Shown here: one piece after another, positions 8,669-17,639 of the stretch
Layout: each line of letters begins with the position of its first letter
How positions within the stretch are numbered: position 1 is the first letter of the stretch
Assembly (NCBI GenBank): GCA_039636865.1
Contig: CP144172.1
Coordinates: 1 to 64,000, forward strand
Direction of reading: 5' to 3'
From: Dermatophilaceae bacterium Sec6.4
GTDB lineage: Bacteria; Actinomycetota; Actinomycetes; Actinomycetales; Dermatophilaceae
Length of the DNA stretch: 64,000 bases
Program-made: the position numbers and the translations under genes
Notes under the pieces: model-generated
What the model saw: the letters and a program-made list of their open reading frames with translations, nothing else
Told to the model about the DNA's origin: nothing
Databases searched by the model: none

Positions 8669-9679
8669 ATGCGTGCCGTGGTCTACACCGAGACCGGTGA
8701 CTCCTCAACCCTGCATCTCGTGCAGCGGGAGGCGAGCGAGCCAGGGGCCGGCGAGGTGCGGATCCGCATCGAGCGCGCCGGGGTGAACCCGACCGACTGG
8801 AAGTTCCGCGCGGGCGGGATGGCCTTCCCCGAGATCGTCCCCGGCCAGGACGGCGCCGGCACCATCGACGCGGTCGGCCCCGACGTCGACAGTTTCTCGG
8901 TCGGTGACCGGGTGTGGACGATGCTCGCCCAGCATCAGCGCCCCGGCGGCACCGCGCAGGAGCAAATCGTGCTGCCCGTCGCCCACATCACCGCCCTGCC
9001 CGACAGTGCGTCCTACGACGTAGGCGCTGCACTCGGTGTGCCCGCCGTCACCGCGCACCGCGCACTGACCACCTCCGAGGACGGCCCGGACCGGCTCTCC
9101 CCCGGCTCGATGGACGGGCTGACCGTGCTGGTCGCCGGTGGCGCCGGTGCGGTCGGCAACGCCGCGATCCAGCTCGCGCGATGGGCCGGAGCCACGGTGA
9201 TCAGCACCATCAGCAGTAATGAGAAGGCGGCGCTGGCCACAGCAGCCGGAGCCCAGCACGTCGTGAACTACCGCGAGGGCGACACCGTCGCAGCAATCCG
9301 CGAGGTTGCGCCCGACGGCGTCGACATCGTGGTGGAGGTGGCTCCCGCGCAGAACATGGCGCTGGATCTGCAGGTGATCCGACCCCGCGGCACCATCGCG
9401 GTCTACGCCAACAACGGCGGCGACGAGATCACCCTCAGCGTGCGGGAGACCTTCGCCACCAACGCCCGAATCCAGTGGGTGCTGCTCTACACCGTCGGCC
9501 AGGACGCCCTCCGCGCTGCGGCCGAAGACATCACTGCTGCAGTCGCAGGCGGAGGATTCGCGATCGGGCAGGAGCACGGTCTGCCCGTGCACCACTTCCC
9601 ACTCGAGCGCACCGGCGAGGCTCACACCGCAGTCGAGGACGGCGCAGTCGGCAAGGTGCTGCTCGACGTCACGAACTGA
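8669..9679 (+). CDS. NADPH:quinone reductase-like MDR oxidoreductase
   Basis: 336 aa from ATG 8669 (GAAGGGA upstream); the open frame begins 17 codons earlier without support. MRAVVYTETG starts the GroES-like domain; AGVNPTDWK is the family signature near residue 45, and VAGGAGAVGNAAIQLA is the NADPH-binding Rossmann loop near residue 155. No structural zinc cysteines are present, so it belongs to the zinc-free quinone oxidoreductase/zeta-crystallin branch of the medium-chain dehydrogenases. It would reduce quinones or reactive carbonyls with NADPH in the cytoplasm. It stands alone. Confidence 0.9.
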   Translation: MRAVVYTETGDSSTLHLVQREASEPGAGEVRIRIERAGVNPTDWKFRAGGMAFPEIVPGQDGAGTIDAVGPDVDSFSVGDRVWTMLAQHQRPGGTAQEQIVLPVAHITALPDSASYDVGAALGVPAVTAHRALTTSEDGPDRLSPGSMDGLTVLVAGGAGAVGNAAIQLARWAGATVISTISSNEKAALATAAGAQHVVNYREGDTVAAIREVAPDGVDIVVEVAPAQNMALDLQVIRPRGTIAVYANNGGDEITLSVRETFATNARIQWVLLYTVGQDALRAAAEDITAAVAGGGFAIGQEHGLPVHHFPLERTGEAHTAVEDGAVGKVLLDVTN

Positions 9680-9868
9680 GCGGATTTCTCAGCAGCGCGG
9701 GTGACCTCGGCTTGCAGGGCGCTCTGCTCGGAGTGACGACCAGCAGGAGTGACGACGATTCAGGTCGACGCCGTGTGGGGGGTCATCCGCACGTTGAACC
9801 GACCGGTGACTTCACGGTGCGGTGACCCTCGGCGGTCGCGCCCGCCAACGTTCCGCAACTCGAGGACT

Positions 9869-11293
9869 TCAGGGCAGAAGAGGTCCGCTGACAACCGCCC
9901 AGAGCAGTCCGCCGCCCAGACCGAACGCCACGCTGAGCAGTGCGGCCACGACCGCGGTTGCTGATGACCAGCGCCAGGCGGGGGTGGGCTGCTGCTGGTC
10001 GGGCTGAGGTGCTGGGGCGGGTGAGAAGGCGGGGATGATCCAGCGCAGGTAGTAGAAGAGGCTGATCAGGCTGTTGACGAACACGGCCACGGTGAGCCAG
10101 GCCATTCCGGCATCCCAGGCGGCGGTGGCGGTGGTGAACTTGCCCACGAAGAGCGCAGCCGGCGGGGTGCCGACGAGCCCGAGCAGCGCCACGAGCAGGG
10201 CTCCCGCGAGCCACGGCCGGGACCGTGACAGGCCCCGGTAGTCGGCGAGGTTCCGTCGTTCGGGTAGCGCGGTAATGACGGCGAAGGCGGCAATGTTGGT
10301 GACGGTGTAACCGGCGAGGTAGAGCAGCAACGAGGGCTGAGTCAGGTCGCTGCGGGTCGCGGCAGCTACCGGCACGAGCAGGAAGCCGACCTGGCTGACC
10401 GTTGACCACCCCAGTAGCCGCCGCGGGTCGTCCTGGAAGAAGGCGGCCAGGTTGGCCAGGGTCATGCTGATGACGGCGAGCAGCCCGATGAGGAGCGGCC
10501 AGTCGACGGAATCGGGCAGCACGAGCACGAGGCGGTATACCGCGATCATGGCCCCGATCTTGGGCACTGTGGTCAGGAAAGTAGCGACCGTGCCGTTCGC
10601 GCCCTGGGCTGCGTCGGGCACCCAGAAGTGGGCCGGTACCCCACCGGCTTCGAACATCAGCCCGGCCACCACCGCCAACAGCCCGGCTGCCACCGCTGCG
10701 GGGGGTGCGGCGGGGAGTCGGCGGGCCAGGTCGGTGAGCAGAGTGCTGCCGGTGACCCCGTAGAGCAGTGTCACTCCCAGCAGCAGCACGATTCCGAACA
10801 GGGCGCCCATCAGGTAGGCCTTCATCGTCGCTTCGGCCCCACGGGGTGTGCGTACCAGCCCGATCAGCCCGTAGAGCGGGATGCTCGCCAGCAGGAACGC
10901 GACCACGAGTACCAGCAGGTCTCGCGCGCCCGCGAGCATGATCGTGCCGGTCGTCGCGAACAGCACCAACGCGTACGTCTCGCTTTCGCGCGCTGATCCG
11001 GCGAGCTCGTCGCCGGCGACACCGAGCACGAGCAGCGCCCCCAGGGCGGCGGTGATGCGGGCGGCGCCGGTGGCGGTATCGATGGCGTAGGTCCCGTCGA
11101 AGGCCGCCTGGGGCGGGCCGCCCAGGGCCACTGCAGACACGACGATGCTCGCCACCAGGGCACTGGCTGCAATCACCCGGGTGATCCACTGGCGGTCGCG
11201 GGCGGTGAACGAGCCGGCCATCAGGGCACACAGCCCACCGGCAAACAGCAGGATCTCGGGCAGCAGTAGCAGCGGCCGCGTGGAGGTTCCCAT
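9869..11293 (-). CDS. nuoN: NuoN-like complex I membrane subunit
   Basis: 474 aa. ATG 11293 overlaps the nuoM stop (ATGA), so translation is coupled. About 14 transmembrane helices are visible. The antiporter-like signature is present (PAHFWVPDAAQGANGTVAT, then FLTTVPKIGAMIAVYRL), which keeps the helix-8 lysine. NuoN forms one of three proton-translocating channels in complex I. It is last gene of an eight-gene operon that has no NADH-oxidising or Fe-S subunits, so here it probably works in a membrane module with another driving partner or as an antiporter-like unit. Confidence 0.85.
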   Translation of the reverse strand: MGTSTRPLLLLPEILLFAGGLCALMAGSFTARDRQWITRVIAASALVASIVVSAVALGGPPQAAFDGTYAIDTATGAARITAALGALLVLGVAGDELAGSARESETYALVLFATTGTIMLAGARDLLVLVVAFLLASIPLYGLIGLVRTPRGAEATMKAYLMGALFGIVLLLGVTLLYGVTGSTLLTDLARRLPAAPPAAVAAGLLAVVAGLMFEAGGVPAHFWVPDAAQGANGTVATFLTTVPKIGAMIAVYRLVLVLPDSVDWPLLIGLLAVISMTLANLAAFFQDDPRRLLGWSTVSQVGFLLVPVAAATRSDLTQPSLLLYLAGYTVTNIAAFAVITALPERRNLADYRGLSRSRPWLAGALLVALLGLVGTPPAALFVGKFTTATAAWDAGMAWLTVAVFVNSLISLFYYLRWIIPAFSPAPAPQPDQQQPTPAWRWSSATAVVAALLSVAFGLGGGLLWAVVSGPLLP

Positions 11294-12783
11294 CAGCGTC
11301 CGAGCAGGGTGATGAGGGCGGAGGAGGCCGGGTCGATGACCGCGAGGAGCGGAGCGGGAAAAATCCCGATCAGTAGCGAGAATCCGAGCAGGATGCCGGT
11401 GGCGCACACTTCACGGGAGCCCAGATCGGCGAACCCGATGGACTTGCCGGTCAGTTCGCCGGTGAAGACCTGTTGCAGGGCCCGCAGGAAAAGCGCGGCG
11501 GTGATGAGTATTCCGAGGAGCGCGACCGCGGTGACAGGCGCCACCGCGATGCTTCCGGTGAAGATTTGAAACTCTGCGATGAACCCCGACAGGGCGGGCA
11601 GACCAAGTGAGGCAAATGCCCCGACCGCGAAGAGTCCGGCCAGGCGCGGGGCAGTGTGGGCCAGTCCGCCGAACTGATCCATGTCGTAGGTACCGGCCCG
11701 GTCGTGCAGGGTCCCAGCGAGCAGGAACAGGGCACCGGTGATCAGGCCGTGGCTGACCATCTGGGTCACGGCCCCGGTGACCGCGATGCCCCGGGCCTGC
11801 TGGCTGTTCTGAGCTACGAGACCGGCAGCGCCGACCGCCATGACGATGTAGCCCATGTGGTTGACCGAGGTGTAGGCGATCATCCGCTTGAGGTCGCGTT
11901 GGGCCAGTGCCACCAGGGCGCCGTAAAGCACCGAGATGATCCCGATCACGATGATGACCCATGCCCATGCCCGCCAGGCCCCCGGCAGCATCGGCATCGC
12001 GATACGGACGAATCCGTAGGTGCCCATCTTCAGCAGCACCCCGGCCAGCACGGCCGAGCCGACAGCCGACGCATCGCTGTGCGCGGGCGGCAACCAGGTG
12101 TGGAACGGCACGACGGGAGTCTTGACGGCGAGGCCGAGCAGCACAGCCGCCAGGACTGAACCACCCGCCACGCCATGACCGGCCAGCGGCAGCTGAGCGG
12201 TCAGTTCGAGCATGTCGAAGGTGTGCGGATCGGAGTAGACATAGAGACCGATGAACCCCACGAGCAGTGCCAGGGACCCCAGGAAGGTGTAGAGGAAGAA
12301 CTGCAGAGCCGATCGCAGAGCACCCGCGTGCCCCCAGCCCGCGATGAGGAAGTACATCGCGACGATCGACAGGTCGAAGAAGACGAAGAAGAGGATGAGG
12401 TCGGCCGCCAGGAACAGGCCGAGGCTGACACTTTGCAGGAACAGCAACAGCGCGGCGTGCAACCGTGGGCGGTCTGATTGACGCATTGAGTAGATCGCGC
12501 AGGCCAGGAACAGCACGACCGTCATCGCAACCAGTGGCAGCGAGAGCCCGTCGATCCCTACGTGGTAGCTGCTGCGGACCCCAGGGATCCAGTTCACCTT
12601 CTCGTCCAGGGCCAGCCGTCCGGGGCCCGGGGTGGTGTAGCGGGCCCACACGATGGCGACGAGCACCACCTCGACCGCGGCGGTGGCGAGCCACAGCCAC
12701 CGCGCGCCGACATCACCGACCTGGGGCGCGAGGGCCAGTACGATCGCGGCCACCAACGGGAGGAAGATCACCAGGCTGAGCAC
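11293..12783 (-). CDS. nuoM: NuoM-like complex I membrane subunit
   Basis: 496 aa from GTG 12783, which overlaps the nuoL end by a few bases (an in-frame GTG at 12795 is an alternative). The canonical antiporter segment LPPAHSDASAVGSAVLAGVL is followed by LKMGTYGFVRI, with the channel lysine. The helix-5 motif reads FFVFFDLSIVAMYFLI, where an Asp replaces the glutamate essential in standard NuoM proteins. The rest of the helix pattern and length are normal. It sits between nuoL and nuoN in the coupled operon. Confidence 0.87.
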   Translation of the reverse strand: MLSLVIFLPLVAAIVLALAPQVGDVGARWLWLATAAVEVVLVAIVWARYTTPGPGRLALDEKVNWIPGVRSSYHVGIDGLSLPLVAMTVVLFLACAIYSMRQSDRPRLHAALLLFLQSVSLGLFLAADLILFFVFFDLSIVAMYFLIAGWGHAGALRSALQFFLYTFLGSLALLVGFIGLYVYSDPHTFDMLELTAQLPLAGHGVAGGSVLAAVLLGLAVKTPVVPFHTWLPPAHSDASAVGSAVLAGVLLKMGTYGFVRIAMPMLPGAWRAWAWVIIVIGIISVLYGALVALAQRDLKRMIAYTSVNHMGYIVMAVGAAGLVAQNSQQARGIAVTGAVTQMVSHGLITGALFLLAGTLHDRAGTYDMDQFGGLAHTAPRLAGLFAVGAFASLGLPALSGFIAEFQIFTGSIAVAPVTAVALLGILITAALFLRALQQVFTGELTGKSIGFADLGSREVCATGILLGFSLLIGIFPAPLLAVIDPASSALITLLGR

Positions 12784-12785
12784 GT

Positions 12786-14684
12786 TTACCGCCACATCAG
12801 GGGAAGAAGGAGCAGAAGAAGCAAGCCAGCAAGCACTGCCACGGCCTGCAGGTAGTACTGGTGCAACTGGCCGGTCTGCGGGCGGCGCGCCAATCGCCCG
12901 AGTTGCTGCACACCGCCCGCGAGACGGTGCACGGCGTGGTCCATGGCGCGGTCCAGGCCGGCCGCGAGGGCTGCCAGCCCGCGGGGCCCCGATGCCCGGG
13001 TGATGCTCCCCGATAGCGCCCATACGGCGCGATCGAGGTAACGGTCGACGTGGTCCAGTCCCCCAGCCAGAGCGAGGGTGGGGTCCACCACGATCCGGTG
13101 AGCCAGTCGTTCGAGACCGAGCCATTCGGTGGCCCAGGCGGGCGAGGGAGTCCCCCACCGCCACACCGCGAGCCCGACAGCGACGGCGATGACCGCAGAG
13201 ATCATCAACTCGACGACAGACGCACCCGCACCCGTGTCGGCGCCCCCGCCGACAGCACGAGCGACCTCGGTGGCCAGTGGGGACAACGCGAACACCCCCA
13301 GGGCCGCGGCCCCCAGGCCCAGAGGCAGCAGTGGGATGCGCTGCCAGGCGTTCACCTCACCCGTTCCTTGCTCCTCCTCATCGAGGTGGGCCTTTACCCG
13401 GACCGCCTCGAGTTCGGAGGGTCGGCGCCAGATGACAACGAGGATCTTGGTGGCATACGCCGCCGACAGTGCCGCAGCCGCCAATCCGACGATGTACAAC
13501 CAGGGGGAGGTCTTCAGGGCGGCAGCAAGCACGGCATCCTTGGTGGCCCACAGCGAGAACGGTGCAAAGCCCGCCAGGGCAGCCGCGCCGACGGTGGCGC
13601 ACCAGCCAACCACCGGCCATCGGCGGGCCACGCCCACCAGACCATCCAGATGCTTGGTGCCCAGCGCCGTCAGCCAGGCTCCCGCAGCAAGGAACAACAG
13701 GGCCTTGGTGGCGGCGTGCGCGACGAGCTGCGCGGTCCCACCAGCAACCGAACCGACTCCGGCGGCGAGCACCACAAAACCGAGCTGCGAACCGGTGGAG
13801 GCGGCGAGCAACTGTTTGAGGTCGCTCTGCGCGATCGCCACGATTCCCAGACCGAGCGCGGTGAGCGCGCCGACCCACGCCGTGACGGTCGGGGCCCAAC
13901 TCGTCGCCTCCAGCAGCGGCACCACACGCAACAGCAGGTACCCGCCCATCGCCACCATCGCCGCGGAGTGCAGCAGGGCGCTGACCGGGCTGGGTCCTTC
14001 CATGGCGCGCGAGAGCCAGAACGAGAAGGGCAGTTGGGCCGCCTTACCCAGTGCCGCGACGAGGATTCCGGCGGCGATCACGTCGCGCCAACCCGCACCG
14101 GCCACCGCGAGGTTGCTGAGCGAGAGCCCGGTACCGGCGGCCATCGCGGCGCCGGCCGCGAGGTAGAGCCCGAGGTCACCGGCCCGGGTCGTCAAGAACG
14201 CCGTCAAACCGGCGGATACGCGGTGTTGTTCCCACCACCAGAAACCGATCAACGCGTAGGACGTAGCGCCCATCACCTCCCACCCGGTCAGCAGGGTGGG
14301 CAGGGTCAGCGCAGTCGCGGTCAACGAGGCGGCGGCGGAGAAGAGCAACATCAGGGCGTTGAACCGGGCCCGGTTCTCCCGGACGTCTCCGGCCGCAAAG
14401 ACGAGAGCGAGCAGCGTGATGACGGTGATGGTCGGTACGACGAACGCCGACAGGCCATCGACGCCGAGCGCGAAGTCGGACCCGGCGATGAACGGGAACG
14501 ACACAGAGGGTCCGGTGAACGCCACGAAGAACGACAGGGCGGCGGTCAACGCGCTGACCGTCATCGCGACCGGGGCTGCGGCCCGTCGCAGTGCTGGCAC
14601 GACCAGGAGCAGACCTGCGGTGAGGGCCGGTAACCCGACGATCATCCACAGGGCCACCGAGGCCGGCATGCTGGTGGTCCTCAT
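12786..14684 (-). CDS. nuoL: NuoL-like complex I membrane subunit
   Basis: 632 aa from ATG 14684, in an ATGA overlap with nuoK. It contains the NuoL/Mrp-A hallmark MEGPSPVSALLHSAAMV and GWEVMGATSYALIGFWWWE near the proton channel entrance. After the channel region (about 460 residues) a longer C-terminal part with a final hydrophobic helix (VLAGLLLLLLLPLMWR) corresponds to the lateral HL helix that runs along NuoM and NuoN in complex I. Length matches the family. Catalytic glutamate and lysines of the first channel look intact, so proton translocation seems preserved. Confidence 0.88.
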   Translation of the reverse strand: MRTTSMPASVALWMIVGLPALTAGLLLVVPALRRAAAPVAMTVSALTAALSFFVAFTGPSVSFPFIAGSDFALGVDGLSAFVVPTITVITLLALVFAAGDVRENRARFNALMLLFSAAASLTATALTLPTLLTGWEVMGATSYALIGFWWWEQHRVSAGLTAFLTTRAGDLGLYLAAGAAMAAGTGLSLSNLAVAGAGWRDVIAAGILVAALGKAAQLPFSFWLSRAMEGPSPVSALLHSAAMVAMGGYLLLRVVPLLEATSWAPTVTAWVGALTALGLGIVAIAQSDLKQLLAASTGSQLGFVVLAAGVGSVAGGTAQLVAHAATKALLFLAAGAWLTALGTKHLDGLVGVARRWPVVGWCATVGAAALAGFAPFSLWATKDAVLAAALKTSPWLYIVGLAAAALSAAYATKILVVIWRRPSELEAVRVKAHLDEEEQGTGEVNAWQRIPLLPLGLGAAALGVFALSPLATEVARAVGGGADTGAGASVVELMISAVIAVAVGLAVWRWGTPSPAWATEWLGLERLAHRIVVDPTLALAGGLDHVDRYLDRAVWALSGSITRASGPRGLAALAAGLDRAMDHAVHRLAGGVQQLGRLARRPQTGQLHQYYLQAVAVLAGLLLLLLLPLMWR

Positions 14685-14983
14685 TCGGCGAGGTCCCCGG
14701 CCATGTCGGTCATGTCTGCTTCGTGGTCGCGGTGCAGCAGGGCAGCCATCGCGAACCCCATTGCCATCTCCAGGGTCATGACCGCGATGATCACCATCAG
14801 CAGGACCTGCCCGCTGGGATTGGGTACCAGGAACCACCAGAAACCGGCCGCAGCCAGGATCAGCCCGTTGATCATCAGCTCCAGACCCATCATCACCATG
14901 ACGACGACCTGCTGAGAGATGGCCCCGTAGAGCCCGATACTGAACAGGGCCGCGGCCACCAGCAGCACGGTCTGCAGAGTCAT
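14681..14983 (-). CDS. nuoK: NuoK-like complex I membrane subunit
   Basis: 100 aa, three transmembrane helices, the usual NuoK size. The two membrane glutamates are kept (MMGLELMING and VMTLEMAMGF). It is unusually rich in methionine (VVVMVMMG, TLEMAMGFAM) and ends in an acidic tail with DHEADMTDMAG, which is not typical of NuoK. Start and stop overlap nuoJ and nuoL by four bases. Confidence 0.88.
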   Translation of the reverse strand: MTLQTVLLVAAALFSIGLYGAISQQVVVMVMMGLELMINGLILAAAGFWWFLVPNPSGQVLLMVIIAVMTLEMAMGFAMAALLHRDHEADMTDMAGDLAE

Positions 14984-15540
14984 CGGCCCACTCCCCCGCG
15001 CTGAGGGTCATCGGGGGCATCGCGCAGGTCAGCACCGAACCGGTCATAGCGTCCACGCTTTGAGGCGATGGTGATGCCGGCCACGATGGTGGCGACCATG
15101 ACCGGACTGACCACGGTCATCACGAGCATCTTCGAGCCCATCAGGGCCTCGCCCAGCGCTCGCGTGGTGTCGCCCAAGGGGGCACCACGCCGGGTGGGCC
15201 ACGGGATCAGCAACGCCCCGGCCGCCAGGACGACGAACAACGCGATGGCAGCGCCGAGCGCCTTGCGGTTGTCGTGCACCATGCTCATCGGCATCAGGGC
15301 CGGGTTCATCCCCATGAACATGACCATGTACACCGCCATGATCGCCATCTCCATGACCATCATCAGGATCACGATCACACCGACGTAGTCCTGATGCAGC
15401 AGCAACACCTGCACCCCGACGGCCACGAAGGACAGTGCGAGCGCATAGGTGGCCCGGGCCATCGAATCAACCACGAACACAGCGGCGCCCATGACCACCG
15501 TCACGACGGTCATCACCCAGAACACGACATCGACGAACAC
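14980..15540 (-). CDS. nuoJ: NuoJ-like complex I membrane subunit, methionine-rich
   Basis: 186 aa with five hydrophobic segments. The first half aligns with NuoJ (MARATYALALSFVAVGVQVL, DYVGVIVIL). Residues 60-87 contain twelve methionines (MMVMEMAIMAVYMVMFMGMN, then PALMPMSM) where standard NuoJ has VYVGAIMVLFLFV; this is the helix that carries the pi-bulge in complex I. The gene starts four bases after the nuoH stop and overlaps nuoK. The identity as NuoJ rests mainly on position, size and helix pattern. Confidence 0.82.
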   Translation of the reverse strand: MFVDVVFWVMTVVTVVMGAAVFVVDSMARATYALALSFVAVGVQVLLLHQDYVGVIVILMMVMEMAIMAVYMVMFMGMNPALMPMSMVHDNRKALGAAIALFVVLAAGALLIPWPTRRGAPLGDTTRALGEALMGSKMLVMTVVSPVMVATIVAGITIASKRGRYDRFGADLRDAPDDPQRGGVGR

Positions 15541-15544
15541 GGCT

Positions 15545-16513
15545 TCAGTTCCTCCAGACAGAGATGACCGACACCACGAGCACCTGGACCAGCGCGGCTG
15601 GCAACACGATCAGCCACCCGACCTCCATGAACAGGTCCGGGCGCAACACCGGTACGCGGCGCCGCGCCAGCACCAGCACGGTCAGCACCACGAGTGTCTT
15701 GACCAGGACCCACAACCAACCCGGCAGCAACGGCCCGGCTCCACCGCCGAGGAACATCGGGACCGAGAAAGCCGCCCCCGCAGCAAGCAACGCGTAGCGT
15801 CCGGCGAAAAAGAGCAACCGGTCCAACCCGGAGAGCTCCGCAGCGACCCCGCCGGCGATGTCGGAGCCCGCCGCTGCTGAGAAGGGACCCCATACGGAGA
15901 AACCGGCCACACCGATGAGGTAGACCGCGAAAGCGACCGGCATCCAGGCCACGAACCACAGACCGTGTTGAGCGGCGACCACGTCGCTGACCCGCAGGCT
16001 GTGTGCGGCAATGGGCGGGGCGACGAGCGCAAACATCAGCGGCAGTTCGTAGGCGAGGGCGTGGGCCAGGAATCGGTATCCGCCGACCAGGCCGTACACG
16101 GAGTTGGGGCCCCATCCGGTCAACCAGATCAACGCCCACACGAACACATCCATCGCGTTGAACCAGACCACCCCGACCGGCGGATCGAACACCGTCCACG
16201 ACCCGAGCGGCACGACGATGAGCATCAAGGTCGCGATGACCAACAACCCGCTCGACCCGGCCCGCCAGAGCGGGGTATCGGCCTGCACGGTTGTGCGACG
16301 ACGCTGACGCATCAGGCGGGCAACCTCCCGCACGGGGCGACCCGGGACAGCGCGGCTTCCCTGGGCGCGAGAGGAGGCAACACCATCGACAGTCGCCGCG
16401 AACCATGCCAAGCCAAGAACGAGCACCCCGGCCAGGACGGCCCACCCGGGCGAGACGAGCGTGACCGGTGACGCCACGTCAACCACGTCAGGCACATGAG
16501 CCAGGTCAGCCAC
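15545..16513 (-). CDS. nuoH: NuoH-like membrane subunit with altered quinone loops
   Basis: 322 aa from GTG 16513, overlapping the upstream gene by eight bases. NuoH features remain: GYRFLAHALAYELP (residues 145-158) for the Arg/Tyr-Glu helix, GLDRLLFFAGRY, VPMFLGG and RPDLFMEVGWLIVLP. However, the first loop has no GPNRVGP-type motif (RAVPGRPVREVARL instead). The second loop reads WGPFSAAAGSDIAGG (208-222) where normal NuoH has the carboxylate-rich PFDLPEAE segment. The quinone pocket therefore looks degraded, in line with the loss of NuoB/NuoD iron-sulphur chemistry in this operon. Confidence 0.82.
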   Translation of the reverse strand: MADLAHVPDVVDVASPVTLVSPGWAVLAGVLVLGLAWFAATVDGVASSRAQGSRAVPGRPVREVARLMRQRRRTTVQADTPLWRAGSSGLLVIATLMLIVVPLGSWTVFDPPVGVVWFNAMDVFVWALIWLTGWGPNSVYGLVGGYRFLAHALAYELPLMFALVAPPIAAHSLRVSDVVAAQHGLWFVAWMPVAFAVYLIGVAGFSVWGPFSAAAGSDIAGGVAAELSGLDRLLFFAGRYALLAAGAAFSVPMFLGGGAGPLLPGWLWVLVKTLVVLTVLVLARRRVPVLRPDLFMEVGWLIVLPAALVQVLVVSVISVWRN

Positions 16514-17639
16514 GGACCGCGTCCTGAGGCCCGTTCGATGCAGCAGCAGACATCGTGGCGGTGTCGATACCCAGGCTGGCCACGACGAGCCGAGCGGTGG
16601 CCAGGTCCAGACCGACCACCAGACGCTCGGCGACATGGAGTAGCTCCAGGAACGGCAGCACCGGGCGTTCGATACCAGCAAGGTCGCTTCGCGCGCCGTC
16701 GATCAGGCCCAGGAGGCGATCGTAGACGTCGCCCGAGTGTGCCCGGAGGGCATCTTCGAGCTGATCGGCGCGGCGCAGGTCCCCGATGCCGCGCAATGAC
16801 CACCGCAGTAACCAACGACGCCGAATCCGGTGTTCCAGACCATCGAGCAGGTCGGTAGCAGATGCCGCAGCTGAACCGGTGATGAGCGCATCACGAACGC
16901 GTACGGCGGCTGTGTACCCATCGGCCCAACCCGCCAAGGCCAGCACACCAGCGACCTGATCACACCGCAGAGCAGCACGCTGCGTCGGGCCGGGGCGCCC
17001 GGGTGACCGATCGTTGTCGTCGAGAACATCTGCCTCGGCTGCAACGACGACGTCTCCCTGCAGCGTGGCACGCAGCACCAACCCGGCAGGCCAGAACGGC
17101 AGCACCGGACCGAGCGATACGTGCAGCACGTCCATCTCCAACCCGTCCCGGTCCTGCTCACCCTCGGCAAGCGGAATACCGCTGGGCGACATGTCCATAT
17201 CCATATCCATGTCATCGCCCATGTCCATGTCATCGCCACCGCCCATGTCCATGTCGCCGCTACCGCTCATGTCATCGGGGTCGAAGCCACGTCGTTCATG
17301 CGCGTCACGAACCTGTCGGTCGGTGTCCAGCAGGTGGGCTTTCACTGCCTCCAGGTTCCGGCGGACGGCTACAGGGTCGGCGCCGTCGGTGACGGTGATT
17401 CGCGACCGTGGCCCCGGCAGTTGATCCCAGACCGATTCGATCTGCTGCGACAACCGCGATCCCGCAGTTCCTGCGACGACGAGGGCGTCCGCGTCGGCGG
17501 CAACAATTGCCAGCCGCCAACCGCGGCGGGCTACTTCATGCTCGACCGCCACCCGGGTGCGCCAAGCTCCCGGCGCCTGCACGATGAGCACGTGGGTGGC
17601 GTCGACCGCAAGGGTTGCGAACAGGTGTTTCAGACCCAT
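16506..17639 (-). CDS. NuoB/NuoD-like fusion remnant with Asp/Met-rich insert
   Basis: 377 aa; occupies the place of nuoBCD between nuoA and nuoH, overlapping both. Residues 50-82 (DALVVAGTAG..., VWDQLPGPRSRITV) match the NuoB stretch LLVVAGTV...YDQMPEPR, but all four NuoB cluster cysteines are absent; the whole protein has one Cys (226). Residues 171-205 (HVSLGPVLPFWPAGLVLRA, LQGDVVVAAEADV) resemble the start of NuoD (GPQHPxTHGVLRL...L.GEVV). Between them lies an Asp/Met block (residues 122-150: nine Met, twelve Asp). The C-terminal part is helical. It is likely a structural stand-in for the hydrophilic connecting module, with possible metal binding. The NuoB/NuoD relation is my reading by eye. 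Confidence 0.65.
   Translation of the reverse strand: MGLKHLFATLAVDATHVLIVQAPGAWRTRVAVEHEVARRGWRLAIVAADADALVVAGTAGSRLSQQIESVWDQLPGPRSRITVTDGADPVAVRRNLEAVKAHLLDTDRQVRDAHERRGFDPDDMSGSGDMDMGGGDDMDMGDDMDMDMDMSPSGIPLAEGEQDRDGLEMDVLHVSLGPVLPFWPAGLVLRATLQGDVVVAAEADVLDDNDRSPGRPGPTQRAALRCDQVAGVLALAGWADGYTAAVRVRDALITGSAAASATDLLDGLEHRIRRRWLLRWSLRGIGDLRRADQLEDALRAHSGDVYDRLLGLIDGARSDLAGIERPVLPFLELLHVAERLVVGLDLATARLVVASLGIDTATMSAAASNGPQDAVRG

Noticed and set aside
13050..14633. 527-codon plus-strand ORF antisense to nuoL
   Set aside because: Low-complexity Arg/Gly/His/Gln composition typical of the reverse frame of a GC-rich gene; nuoL is clearly the real gene.
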